NCBI GenBank assembly: GCA_022641835.1
Contig: CP048724.1
Location: 248,001 to 312,000 of the forward strand
From: Petasospora fabianii
Taxonomy: Eukaryota; Ascomycota; Saccharomycetes; Phaffomycetales; Wickerhamomycetaceae
Direction: 5' to 3'
DNA length: 64,000 nucleotides
Numbering within the stretch: the first letter of the stretch is position 1; each line of letters opens with the position of its first letter. The position numbers and the translations under genes were made by a program. This document shows positions 1 through 9,812 of this stretch, piece after piece. The notes under the pieces were generated by a model. The model had not been told where the DNA came from. It worked only from the letters and a program-made list of their open reading frames with translations, and made no database searches.

Positions 1-3000
1 CCTTGGAAAGCTTCTCAACTGGTTGACCCTTAGAGATGGACAAGAAACAAACAGAAATCAAGAGACCAGAGACGGTGGCTTGGCCATCACCAAACTTGAC
101 ACCAGCCAAGTAAATAACAGAAAGGGAGTAAGCAGAAATCAAACAGTTCAAAGCGAGGATCTTGTACATCTGGATGGTAGAGACAAGAGCACAACGACCT
201 TGACGAATAATCTTGGTAACAGCGGAAACATTGGCCAACTTGGAAGTGAAAGGAGCAGCACAGGAAGCATCACCCAACTTCAAAGTTGGAGCCTCACTCT
301 CCTCTTCGAGCTGGTTCAAGGAGTTCATTAGCATACCAGACAACTCGCCCTGAGCGTTCTGGTTGACAACACGACCGTTACGGTCAACAACTGGAATATC
401 CTCCTCAGTCTTAGCTGCCTCAGCGAGTTTTCTCATTTCATCAGTGACTTCAATACCCTGCTTTTCAATGGCCTTCAAATAGTTAGGGTTGCTTGGACCT
501 GGTGGGTACAAGTGAGCAATAACAATTGGAGCAGGTGGGTTTGGCTTACCCCATCTAGTCATCAATTCGCACTGCTTCTCGTAAACCTTTTGAGTAGCCT
601 CAATCTTTCTCTGTTCGGCAATCTTCTTCATACCTTCTTCAGTACCATTCAAGAGGGCAACACCAACATGAGCCTGCTTCAAAGCACCAACGTCGTTGGT
701 ACCATCACCACACATCAAGGTGTTGTAACCCAAGTGCTTCAAAGTGTTCAGGATGAACTCCTTCTGGGCTGGGGAAACACGGGCATAGACCCAAGTGTGC
801 TTAATCAAGTCGTGCAACTGTGGGTGGTTCAAAAGCTTAGCAAGGGCAAAACCGGTAATAGCAATGTCGTTAGTCTTAAACATAGTAACGTCAATCTCGG
901 AGGACGAGCTGAATGGAATGATCTTAGTCTCATCAACGTTTCTCCAGATCAATTCATGATCACCGTGGTGCTCCTCTGGAGCATCCAAGATGAGCACCTC
1001 ACGCTCGACAATTTTAACCTCATTGGCAACAAAGACAGCAGTAAGAGGGTTATCACCGGTAATCATAATGGAACGGTGGGATGACTGGTTCAACATGGCA
1101 ATGGTCTCGATGGCATCATCTTTGAGTGGACAGTGGAAAACAAGGAAACCGGCAAACTCCAAACCTTCTTCGACATCCTCACGGTCAATCTTGTTAACTC
1201 TGGCATGGGTGATGTTATCTTCTAAGAACTTGTAAGCGATAGCCAAGACACGGGAACCGGAACGAGTAAAGGATTTGTAAATGTGTTCGTAGTTATCTGG
1301 AACAGTGGTCAATCTGGAACGAATAGTCTCTGGGGCACCTTTGACGGAGACTAAAGTCTTACCGCCATCAACAGTGGAGATGGAAGCAGATCTCTTCAAA
1401 GCAGAGGAGAACTGGAAACGACGAAGGATCTTGATCTTTTCAGCATTCTTGCCCTCGCCTCTGAAGACGACATCCTTTTCGCCAATATTCCAACCAACAG
1501 CCTCTAAAGTGGCCTTCTCCATTGGATCACCGACAACTTCACCATCATCGAGTTTGACAAGAGCATGAGCAGAACCAAGAACCAAGTTAGTAACATTTGG
1601 AACTTCAGATGGCTTAGCCAAGTGACGGATATCCTTACCGAAACCAGCCAAACCTTCAAAGACAAGATCTTCACCGGTCAAGGTACCAGTTTTATCGAAA
1701 CAGCATACATCGATTCTACCAGCCATTGGAATTCTGAAGGGCTCGGTACAATAGATGTAAAACTTGGAAAGGGCAGCCAAAGAGGTGTTAACAGCCAAGG
1801 TCAACTCCATTGGCAACTCAGGTGGGACAACAGAAGTGATAATCAAGACACAGTCCAAGATCAACTTGTTTTGAATACGGCCCATCTTGGTACCTTCAAC
1901 CCAGACGTACCAGGAAGCGGCAATTGCGAAAACAAGCAAGAAGAGGATGAAAAAGAATGATTCCATGTTACCAACTGAGACACGCTCAGCGGAGAAGATC
2001 ATAACACGAACGAGGGATCCCTGGGAAGTCTCGAAACCAGTCTTAGACACGATGGCGAGAGCACCCTTATCTGGAGCTGGGGCAACGATTGGCTCAGTTG
2101 GAGGTGTAACCTGAAGGGCCTTGGTACCACCATGCAAGACAGAGTTCTTATCCAAACCCTCAAGGTCCAACTTGGTATTACCAGGACGCAACTTGATAGA
2201 CTCTTTCAACAATGGAGTAGACTCACCGGAAAGCATGGCCTCGTTAACAATGGCGGCACCATCAACAAGAACCAAATCACATGGAATGGCATAATCGTCA
2301 CCAGTACGGGTAATAGAAACCAAATCACCTGGCAAAAGCTCGGTGGTCTCGGTCTGTCTCCATTTACCATCTCTGTGGACCCAGATGGAGAATGGCTTAA
2401 CACCCATAGTTCTGAATTCACCCATAGTTGTACGACGCTGGAAGACGGTGGTACACTCGAAAGTGACGAGCATAAAGAGGGTGAAAAGCGAATAGTACCA
2501 AAACTCATCGAGCAACCAAAGACCGACACAGAAAATCTGGAAGACAAAGAATGGTGCAGTGGCGTGTTCTTTGAACAATTCCCAGAAGGATGGGATTGGG
2601 ATGTCAAAGTGGTTTTTACCGTAGACACGAGTGAGCTGAGAGAGATCACCAGAGATACCCTTTGAAGTCTGGAGCTCCTTGAGAAGAGGCTCCTCGTCAA
2701 TCTTAAACTGTGGCGGGGTAAACTTACCAGACTCTGGGTGGTAAAGGAAACGTCTTTTCTGGAAGATGAATGATGTCTGGATCTCATCGGAGTACTTGTG
2801 ACGAGTGATCTCAGTGATGGCACCGGCACCAAAGTTAGGAGCAGCATGAAGAAGGATGTGAGATGCCTCGGAGAGCTTGTCCACCTTAACGTAATTGAAA
2901 AGAGCATCGATAGAGATACTCCAGTTTGGAGCAAGCATTAGCACAGCATGAATGGAAATAATGGATCCCAGGTAAACAAAAGTCCACTCTGAGCCCTTAA

Positions 3001-3142
3001 TGTACGTATCGTACTGGTTCATGTACACCTGGAAGAAGAGCGGGTATAACACGAGGAAGGGCGTGACGTAGACGCGCTGCATCAGGTCACGAGGCCTGAG
3101 CAGCTGCGACGACTGTACCGCCACGTTCTCAACAAGAGCCAT
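1..3142 (-). CDS. SPF1: P5A-type ATPase of the endoplasmic reticulum (3' end beyond window)
   Basis: Spf1/Cod1 is the P5A ATPase of the ER membrane, known to extract misinserted transmembrane helices; its loss disturbs ER protein and sterol balance. The minus-strand frame is open from ATG 3142 to the left edge, about 1047 residues; S. cerevisiae Spf1 has about 1215, so only the last transmembrane segments are missing. Seen in order: an N-terminal membrane hairpin (roughly residues 20-65), an actuator region with LSGESTPLLK, the P5A signature PPELPMELT (near 440), the phosphorylation loop FDKTGTLTGED (Asp near 482) and the hinge CGDGTNDVGALKQ (near 810). The PPELPMELT motif separates P5A from other P-type ATPases, so the assignment is firm. 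The start MALVENVAVQSSQLL is the first ATG of the frame. Confidence 0.97.
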   Translation of the reverse strand, partial: MALVENVAVQSSQLLRPRDLMQRVYVTPFLVLYPLFFQVYMNQYDTYIKGSEWTFVYLGSIISIHAVLMLAPNWSISIDALFNYVKVDKLSEASHILLHAAPNFGAGAITEITRHKYSDEIQTSFIFQKRRFLYHPESGKFTPPQFKIDEEPLLKELQTSKGISGDLSQLTRVYGKNHFDIPIPSFWELFKEHATAPFFVFQIFCVGLWLLDEFWYYSLFTLFMLVTFECTTVFQRRTTMGEFRTMGVKPFSIWVHRDGKWRQTETTELLPGDLVSITRTGDDYAIPCDLVLVDGAAIVNEAMLSGESTPLLKESIKLRPGNTKLDLEGLDKNSVLHGGTKALQVTPPTEPIVAPAPDKGALAIVSKTGFETSQGSLVRVMIFSAERVSVGNMESFFFILFLLVFAIAASWYVWVEGTKMGRIQNKLILDCVLIITSVVPPELPMELTLAVNTSLAALSKFYIYCTEPFRIPMAGRIDVCCFDKTGTLTGEDLVFEGLAGFGKDIRHLAKPSEVPNVTNLVLGSAHALVKLDDGEVVGDPMEKATLEAVGWNIGEKDVVFRGEGKNAEKIKILRRFQFSSALKRSASISTVDGGKTLVSVKGAPETIRSRLTTVPDNYEHIYKSFTRSGSRVLAIAYKFLEDNITHARVNKIDREDVEEGLEFAGFLVFHCPLKDDAIETIAMLNQSSHRSIMITGDNPLTAVFVANEVKIVEREVLILDAPEEHHGDHELIWRNVDETKIIPFSSSSEIDVTMFKTNDIAITGFALAKLLNHPQLHDLIKHTWVYARVSPAQKEFILNTLKHLGYNTLMCGDGTNDVGALKQAHVGVALLNGTEEGMKKIAEQRKIEATQKVYEKQCELMTRWGKPNPPAPIVIAHLYPPGPSNPNYLKAIEKQGIEVTDEMRKLAEAAKTEEDIPVVDRNGRVVNQNAQGELSGMLMNSLNQLEEESEAPTLKLGDASCAAPFTSKLANVSAVTKIIRQGRCALVSTIQMYKILALNCLISAYSLSVIYLAGVKFGDGQATVSGLLISVCFLSISKGQPVEKLSK

Positions 3143-3422
3143 AATGGATGCTTTAGGGCAATGGGAGATAGCGGACTAGGGCGGTTGTGGTAAAGAAGAA
3201 GTGGCGGCTTCTTTATCGTTTGCGTGGCGACGAAGTGAGCGCGCCACGAGCAGCAGCCGCTCCATCTCGACGAGATCAGGGTCGCGAGTGGTACGGACAC
3301 GCTTGTTGTACCCGATAGGGGTCTTTACCTATGTTGTGGGAATAATGCCGTGGACGATTTCTAGACATGGGGAGAATTTACTATATTAAATGCATTATGC
3401 TATGAAAGATATGAAGTGGGTA

Positions 3423-5366
3423 TCACATATTGTATGAGTTCTCGTCGCCAACCATCTTGAGACGCATCATTGTCTTCCATTTCTCCTTGTCGTACTCACC
3501 AATCACCTCAGAAGGGAAAACACTATGGTGCGAGTGTTCTGACCAACTCGAGTCCGGTGTCGTGTTGGTTGCATCCTGGAGGACATTAACTGTCTTGCTT
3601 CTCTTGATCGGTGTGTTGGTGTCAATGGCCGGCAGCGTCATTGCCGTCTTCTTCCTTGATGGTGAGTTTTGAAGCTCATGCACATAACTAAAGTCTGGTG
3701 CATCATTCTTGTCGTCTTTGTAAACGATGCTCGACAATGACAAATTCTTGATTCCGAGCTTTCTAGGTGACTGTCTCTTAGACTTGGATCTTCTCACTGG
3801 GGAGCCTGGCATCGACATACTGTTTCCTCTATTAGAAAACTGTGAGCCCTTGCGACTATGACCAAAGATGGACTTGTGAGGGGAATGACCTTTTCCCTTT
3901 GTAGACATTGTGTCGAAAGCTTCGAGCGCCTGCAAATTGATACTCGACGTCTGTTGATCCATCGCAGCTTTCAACATGTCCTGGTCTGCATTCCCTGCAT
4001 CCTGCGCATCTTCCAAATACTTCATGGCCTTGTCGGTAGAATCATCAGGGGACACGGCAGATTCTTGAGCTGATTCCACAATACTTTCAATAGCGTCTGA
4101 ACTTGGGATTGGTTCCATTTCTAACTTGGCATGCTCCTCGTGTGGTAGTTCCGAGAAGAGATCAGAAGTACGATATGGTTGAAAACCACTATTCTGTGAC
4201 ATTTGAATACGATCATAGTTTCTCTCGTAATCCTCCAATGAAATGGTTCTCATACCCTTGTTTTCTTTGAAATATGGCATGATTGGATTCACGGTAGCGG
4301 CTCTTGGGATCTGTTGCATGACGGGCTCCACTTGGAAGTAATGGTGGGAGATGTCTTTAGTCGTGTGAGATGTCGAAATCATTGGATCACTACCACTTCT
4401 CTGATTTTGTCCGAAGGAATTCTTGTCATGTGGTCTGAGATGTGGTGGAAGTAAAGCAGGTGGAATTCTCTTCAATGCATCTCTCTCCATCAACATGTTC
4501 TTTGATGACGACTCAAAGTCCTTTGAAAGTGAAATTGTTGGAGTGAAGAGCCCGCTCTTGATTGTGTTGGCTGAACACGAGTGCTTAACTGATCCCAACT
4601 CGGTGATGTTCATTGAAGATAAGGACTGATTTATCACAGAGAGTTTCTTGATGGAATAGTTTGGAATAGATCCTTTAGTAGCTGTCTTAGATCTCTTGTA
4701 CGAGAATGCTGATAGTGAAGCCTTGGAACTGTTCTTCGATCTGTTGGACTGTGAACGTGATAGTGGGTTGTAGTTATTGTTGTTGCTGCTGTTGCTGTTA
4801 TAATCATCGCCGTGTCTGCCAGCAGTATCGACGAGTGTAGCAGCGGATGCCTTTAGTGATACCATCTTCTTAAGGGAGTGTGCACCACTATTAGATCTGT
4901 AACGGTGTTGCTTTTCTGCACTGTCCATGTCTTCAAATATGACCACATCGTCTGTTTCTGTGAAGTATGCTTGGGTCAAACATCCGATTGTGATGCCTCC
5001 AAACAGAAGAGATGCGACAAAGAGGAAAACAAAGGATTTGAAGAGGATTGGTAATGATGGTGATGTGTGGCTCATGATAATAGAGTCATTGAGTGTAAAG
5101 AGACCAGCTCCGAGTGAAAGGAATGAAGAGATGAGCGTTGTAGCGATGCATGATATGAGTCCATAGTCTGATGATATCAATAAGAATGGGATGGCGAGGA
5201 CACTGATAAATTCACCAACTAATAAGGAGATCAATCCTGCTGTTTGGAAGTATGCTTTGTTATGGTGATATGTAACTGTGCCTAATGTTCCTGTTGCGAT
5301 TGAAATGAGGACCGAAGGTATCGTAACCATTAGGGGCAGCCCGGGCCTTGTATGTCTTTCGGACAT
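3423..5366 (-). CDS. Four-span membrane protein with long disordered Ser/Asn-rich tail, unknown function
   Basis: 647 residues from ATG 5366. Four hydrophobic segments occupy roughly residues 10-30, 38-62, 68-92 and 104-130. About 500 hydrophilic residues follow, rich in Ser, Asn and Lys, with basic patches such as RRSKSKRQSPRK and many Ser/Pro sites that look like phosphorylation targets. The last 30 residues (VIGEYDKEKWKTMM and following) look more ordered and may be a conserved short motif. The topology suggests a plasma-membrane or cortical protein with a large cytosolic regulatory tail. I do not recognise the family. No signal peptide is evident; the first span probably acts as signal anchor. 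It lies head-to-tail upstream of SPF1, which has its own 280-bp promoter region. Confidence 0.85.
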   Translation of the reverse strand: MSERHTRPGLPLMVTIPSVLISIATGTLGTVTYHHNKAYFQTAGLISLLVGEFISVLAIPFLLISSDYGLISCIATTLISSFLSLGAGLFTLNDSIIMSHTSPSLPILFKSFVFLFVASLLFGGITIGCLTQAYFTETDDVVIFEDMDSAEKQHRYRSNSGAHSLKKMVSLKASAATLVDTAGRHGDDYNSNSSNNNNYNPLSRSQSNRSKNSSKASLSAFSYKRSKTATKGSIPNYSIKKLSVINQSLSSMNITELGSVKHSCSANTIKSGLFTPTISLSKDFESSSKNMLMERDALKRIPPALLPPHLRPHDKNSFGQNQRSGSDPMISTSHTTKDISHHYFQVEPVMQQIPRAATVNPIMPYFKENKGMRTISLEDYERNYDRIQMSQNSGFQPYRTSDLFSELPHEEHAKLEMEPIPSSDAIESIVESAQESAVSPDDSTDKAMKYLEDAQDAGNADQDMLKAAMDQQTSSINLQALEAFDTMSTKGKGHSPHKSIFGHSRKGSQFSNRGNSMSMPGSPVRRSKSKRQSPRKLGIKNLSLSSIVYKDDKNDAPDFSYVHELQNSPSRKKTAMTLPAIDTNTPIKRSKTVNVLQDATNTTPDSSWSEHSHHSVFPSEVIGEYDKEKWKTMMRLKMVGDENSYNM

Positions 5367-6091
5367 TATATGATGAATGTGTTATGAGATGTATGGGATC
5401 TGGATGACAAGGGATGAATTGTTGTGGTTCTTGATCAATTTTATCTACTTCTTCAGGATCTAGATATTTGAGAACTCTTTTTGCCCCGTGTGCCTGGAAT
5501 TGGGGAAATGTGGGAGTTGATCGATAATTTGAGAGTTGGATGTAAAAGGAGTGACTATGACAATGGTGTGTGGGTGGGTGTGTATGAATGTTTGTGTTTG
5601 TGTTCCCAGTGTACCGATGAGTAACAGTGTCGTGATGATTAGAACAGTGGAAAAACTAAATCAAACGGCTGTTTCAGCAAGGAGTCCCGTTCTTTGGATT
5701 TTTGCTTGTTTATTTTGATATGCGGCAGTTCATGCGCTCTTTGTTTACTTTTCGCCCAATGCGGAGGATTGATTCTGCGCGATGAGCAGATCTTCACACA
5801 AGGGAACGTCTCCTTTTCACAGTGTTCCTTCTAGCCTTAAAGGGAGTCTTTTGGGTATTTTAAGGATAAGATCTGTGTATTGGTTTGGTGCTCCGCCTGA
5901 TATAGTCTATTTCGTGGGTGAAGGATGCTGCTGTGTGGGCATGGGGCATGGGGCATGTGGCATGTGGCATGGGCGTGGACTTTCGCCAATCGCCAAATCG
6001 CACAGTGAGACGATCGCCATCACAGATCTACATCAGTTGAAAAACATTGCCCTGGAGACATTCTGCAAATTACGGTATCATAAATCATAGA
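5367..6091. other. Intergenic region, promoter of the four-span protein gene
   Basis: 725 bp between the start of the minus-strand membrane protein and the stop of the minus-strand kinase. Apart from the 7-bp tandem array, no gene, tRNA or strong motif was seen. Confidence 0.6.
5937..5971. repeat. Five tandem copies of a 7-bp unit
   Basis: Three copies of GGGCATG are followed by two of TGGCATG, then a degenerate GGCGTGG. The block lies between the four-span protein gene and the 3' end of the kinase gene. It is a short microsatellite-like array, and no function is apparent. Confidence 0.85.
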
Positions 6092-7135
6092 TCATAAACA
6101 CACCTCATGAACTTTCTTCATGCAAATGCGAATGGTACGCTGGTGGATCTTCAACCCACACTCTGTATGTTGTGGTGTCTTCTGCCCCATAACAGTTTGT
6201 AGCTGTGTCATGGTTAGTCTCTTTGTCGGATCAACTTCAAGAACATTAGTAGTAGCATCCCATAGTGACTCTGGATATTTATCCTTGAGTACATCTTTGT
6301 CCAGGAGAAAAGCCTTAAACTCCGGATCTGACTCTCTTGCAACCTTCCATGCGAATGACAAATTGAGCATGCTATATAGTAGAACCGCCAACCCCCAGAC
6401 GTCATTTGCCTCAGCGTCATACTTTATTGACGAGAGCGCCTCTGGTGAAACCAATGCCTCAGTGCCAACATTCCCCGTCGCAAGCTTCTTTTCCTTTCCA
6501 AAGTAAAATGCAGTACCAAAATCAATGAGCTTAAGTGTAGCAGTCTCATCCACAACGATATTCTCCATCTTTAGATCACGATGTGCAACATTATTCTTAT
6601 GTAAAAATAAAACACCTTCACATACTTGTCTAAAGAAGCAAGTGATCTCCTCCTCACTAGGTTTAACCATCTGTATCACTTTTAACAACGAATATGGTGC
6701 AAATTCCATCACAATCTGAATTGTATGGAACCCAGGGATGAAATCATACATTTTTAGAACATTCACATGATTTAATCCATAGACCACGTTAAACTCATGA
6801 CTGCAACGAGCCTTATATTCGTCTCGTGTCTCGTATGATTCCTTTGGGTTGAATGTCTTGATTGCATAGAGCATGCTTGTCTGCTTATGGTGATAAAGCT
6901 CCACTTTAGCGGAAACACCATGACCTATTGTATCGATTTTCTTCCCGTATGACTTGGTGGATATACCAATGGATGCTAATGAGGAGCTTGATCCTGTTCG
7001 TGATACAATGTTAGACGTTCTAGGTGACGATGGACCCGAGGGAGAATCAGATGTGGGAGATAGGTCCGGGGAACGTAGCTTTCGAAAGAGACCCTTAAGA
7101 CCCCTGCGGTTGGAGTCAAACAGGAGCTGTGCCAT
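6092..7135 (-). CDS. Serine/threonine kinase of the fungal HAL4/HAL5/NPR1 type
   Basis: 347 residues from ATG 7135. A basic, Ser/Pro-rich N-terminus of about 60 residues precedes a complete kinase domain: glycine loop IGHGVSAKVEL, catalytic lysine in YAIKTF, catalytic loop AHRDLKMEN, magnesium loop LIDFGTA and a VSPEAL version of the APE motif. Sequence style and the C-terminal Arg/Lys helix resemble the fungal-specific kinases that stabilise nutrient and potassium transporters at the plasma membrane (Hal4/Sat4, Hal5, Npr1, Rtk1). Those relatives are usually 600-850 residues with long N-terminal extensions, so this is a compact member. The exact orthologue cannot be decided by eye. It is transcribed divergently from SHM1 across 931 bp. 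Confidence 0.88.
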   Translation of the reverse strand: MAQLLFDSNRRGLKGLFRKLRSPDLSPTSDSPSGPSSPRTSNIVSRTGSSSSLASIGISTKSYGKKIDTIGHGVSAKVELYHHKQTSMLYAIKTFNPKESYETRDEYKARCSHEFNVVYGLNHVNVLKMYDFIPGFHTIQIVMEFAPYSLLKVIQMVKPSEEEITCFFRQVCEGVLFLHKNNVAHRDLKMENIVVDETATLKLIDFGTAFYFGKEKKLATGNVGTEALVSPEALSSIKYDAEANDVWGLAVLLYSMLNLSFAWKVARESDPEFKAFLLDKDVLKDKYPESLWDATTNVLEVDPTKRLTMTQLQTVMGQKTPQHTECGLKIHQRTIRICMKKVHEVCL

Positions 7136-8066
7136 TCTTTATGTTTACGGTTTGTAGTGTAAGTGGTTCAAGATCACACTGAGACATGTAGAGGAGAGCT
7201 TTTTCTGGTGGCGTTGAGTGATTGTCTCGGGTGGAGTATATGGGGAAGTTTAAGCGTGTTTACCGGAGATGGCGGTTTGTTTTTCCGACTCGTCTTTACC
7301 TTTTTTTATCGGCTGCACATCATATGGGGGAAACCGGTGCGTGTGCGGGGAATCGAGAACATTGTTGGGTTTACCTCTGTTTTATGGATTATATGACTGG
7401 CTCTTTTCCAGTTTGATTTGTCTCCTCTGATTCTTGTAAGAATCCCATCTCTCAGTGATTGGCCTTGGCCATGAGTCTTTGCTCTTAATGCGCTGGAGGT
7501 TTAAGTAGGCCCCTAGTTCAGACACATCAGATAGCTACAGAAGCCATGGATCAAAATGACCATGGTGAATCACATGATACTATCAATATATACCATCATA
7601 GCACACTTCTTATCACCACTAGATCAGGAGTTGCTCGATGTCTCGTGGTCCGGGTCAGATCTCCAAGGATCCTCAGTAGCCACCGAGTCAGTCTTCCGCG
7701 TTCAGAGTCAGCGCAACGACTAGGGACTCGGGCCACCACCTCTTCTGCCCAACTGTATATGGGGAGTTATATACAAACTTGGTCATATAAAGAGTACTCT
7801 CCCTCGAATTACTCCGATTAGCATCCAAAGATCATATAATAACGTAGGAAACACCATCAGCTTCGACTCTTAGCCACCACACCCCACGCAGTTTAGTTCA
7901 AACCCTCATTCTGCCCTCGGATTAAAAAAGAACAAAACTTCGCGAGTTCCGACCCACATCCATCCAACGACTCATCATCGCTAGACGTTACCTGCGCCCC
8001 TAGCACTACAATCTCAAGGCAATACACTTTCACCTCGGCTTCCGCTAGTGTCACTCACATATCATA
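7136..8066. other. Divergent promoter region, kinase and SHM1
   Basis: 931 bp between the two ATGs. It contains a pair of GAGTCA boxes (7685 and 7705). An open frame of about 90 codons at 7546-7821 shows no protein-like features. No tRNA was seen. Confidence 0.6.
7685..7710 (-). promoter_or_regulatory. Two TGACTC (Gcn4/Bas1-type) boxes upstream of SHM1
   Basis: GAGTCA at 7685-7690 and again at 7705-7710, each TGACTC on the minus strand, exactly 20 bp (about two helical turns) apart and about 360-380 bp upstream of the SHM1 ATG. TGACTC is the core bound by Gcn4 and Bas1 in S. cerevisiae, where Bas1 controls one-carbon and purine genes. A regulatory role here is inference. Confidence 0.4.
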
Positions 8067-9657
8067 ATGCTCCGTACTCAGCTCCGCTCGCTTGCTCTCG
8101 CCCAGAGGGCCACTAAAACCATCACCGTATGTCCAATGCTTACGCAACTTCCCCCAGGGGTCATCAAGCTCATCGCTTAATGTGTGGTTCTTCTACCCCC
8201 TAGGACCCTTCACGTCCCCGTACTAACCCATGAAACAGAGAAACTATGCCGTTTCCACTAAGGCTCAGGAGCTCCTCTCCAAGTCCGTTCAGGAGATTGA
8301 TCCAGAGATGGCCGACATCCTCTCCCAGGAGCGTCTCCGTCAGAAGAACTCTGTCACTTTGATCCCATCTGAAAACTTCACCTCCAAGGCCGTCATGGAC
8401 TTGCTCGGTTCCGAGATGCAAAACAAGTACTCTGAAGGTTATCCAGGTGAGCGTTACTACGGTGGTAACGAATTCATCGATATGGCTGAGTCCCTCTGTC
8501 AAAAGAGAGCCCTCGAGGCATTTGGTCTTGATGCTGCTGAATGGGGTGTTAACGTTCAACCATTGTCTGGTGCTCCAGCAAACTTGTACGCCTACTCTTC
8601 GATCTTGAACGTTGGTGACAGACTCATGGGTCTTGACTTGCCACACGGTGGTCACTTGTCTCACGGTTACCAGACACCTTCTACCAAAATCTCCTACATC
8701 TCCAAGTACTTCCAGACTATGCCATACAGATTGAACGAGGAGACCGGTGTCATTGACTATGATGCTCTCGAGAAGTCCGCTGAACTCTTCAGACCAAAAG
8801 TTATCGTCGCTGGTGCCTCTGCTTACTCTAGAGTTATCGACTACGAGAGAATGAGAAAAATTGCTGATAAGGTTGGTGCCTACCTCATGTCTGACATGGC
8901 TCACATCTCTGGTCTCGTCTCCGCTGGTGTCACACAGTCTCCATTCCCATACTCCGATATTGTCACCACTACTACCCACAAGTCTCTCAGAGGTCCAAGA
9001 GGTGCCATGATCTTCTTCAGAAAAGGTGTCAGAAAAGTTACAAAGAAAGGTAAGGAGGTTCTCTACGACTTGGAGAAGAAGATCAACTTCTCTGTCTTCC
9101 CAGCTCATCAGGGTGGCCCACACAACCACACCATCTCCGCTCTTGCCGTTGCCCTTAAGCAGGCTCAGAGCCCAGAGTACAAAGAGTACCAACAGAAGGT
9201 TGTCGACAACGCATCTTACTTTGCCAACGCCCTCCAATCCAAGGGCTTTGACCTCGTCTCTGGTGGCACAGACACCCACTTGATTCTTATTGATCTCCGC
9301 TCCAAGGAAATCGACGGTGCACGTCTCGAGGCCGTTCTTGAGAGGGCAAACATTGCCGCTAACAAGAACACCATCCCAGGTGACAAGTCTGCCCTCTTCC
9401 CATCCGGTTTGAGAGTTGGTACTCCAGCTATGACCACAAGAGGCTTCGAAACCAAGGAATTTGATCAGGTTGCTGAATACATCGAGAAGGCTACCGTCAT
9501 CGCTAAGGATTTGAAGTCTAAGGCCCAGGGTGAGGACGCCAGATCCCTCCTTGCTAACTTCAAGCAGCTCGCTGATGAGTCCGCTGAGGTCAAGGCTTTG
9601 GGTGAGGAGGTTGCCGCTTGGGTCTCTGAATTCCCTGTCCCAGGTGACTTTGCCTAA
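8067..9657 (+). CDS. SHM1: Serine hydroxymethyltransferase, mitochondrial, one intron
   Basis: This PLP enzyme converts serine and tetrahydrofolate to glycine and methylene-tetrahydrofolate. Exon 1 (8067-8126) encodes the 20-residue presequence [20 protein letters not shown]. The intron is 8127-8238, with GTATGT at its 5' end, TACTAAC at 8221-8227 and CAG at 8236-8238. Exon 2 (8239-9657) joins in phase 0, giving 492 residues against about 490 in S. cerevisiae Shm1. The PLP lysine lies in [13 protein letters not shown]. Codon use is strongly biased, as in a highly expressed gene. An in-frame ATG at 8230 sits inside the intron just before the acceptor; reading from it on unspliced RNA gives a 475-residue enzyme without presequence, a possible cytosolic form. 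Confidence 0.96.
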
Positions 9658-9812
9658 GCACTTATCATGTCTAATATAATCAGTGAAAAAAGAAAGACTT
9701 AAAGATTGCAATTCACATCGTCATGAGGTTTTATGATTGTTGTGCTACAGTAGAAAGTGTTGGAGTACTAGGGTATTATTTATTAGCTATCGATCGTAAT
9801 CTATCAGTAATA

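Noticed and set aside
2206-2934. 242-codon minus-strand frame within SPF1, and long plus-strand frames at 512-1084 and 1565-1960
   Set aside because: All overlap the SPF1 coding frame, which carries the conserved ATPase motifs; the others are Ser/Leu-rich shadows.
7546-7821. 91-codon ATG frame in the kinase/SHM1 promoter
   Set aside because: Low-information Ser/Arg-rich sequence in regulatory DNA, with no supporting feature.
8200-9711. 503-codon open frame on the minus strand opposite SHM1
   Set aside because: It is the antisense of a codon-biased gene; the sequence has no domain features and SHM1 on the other strand is certain.
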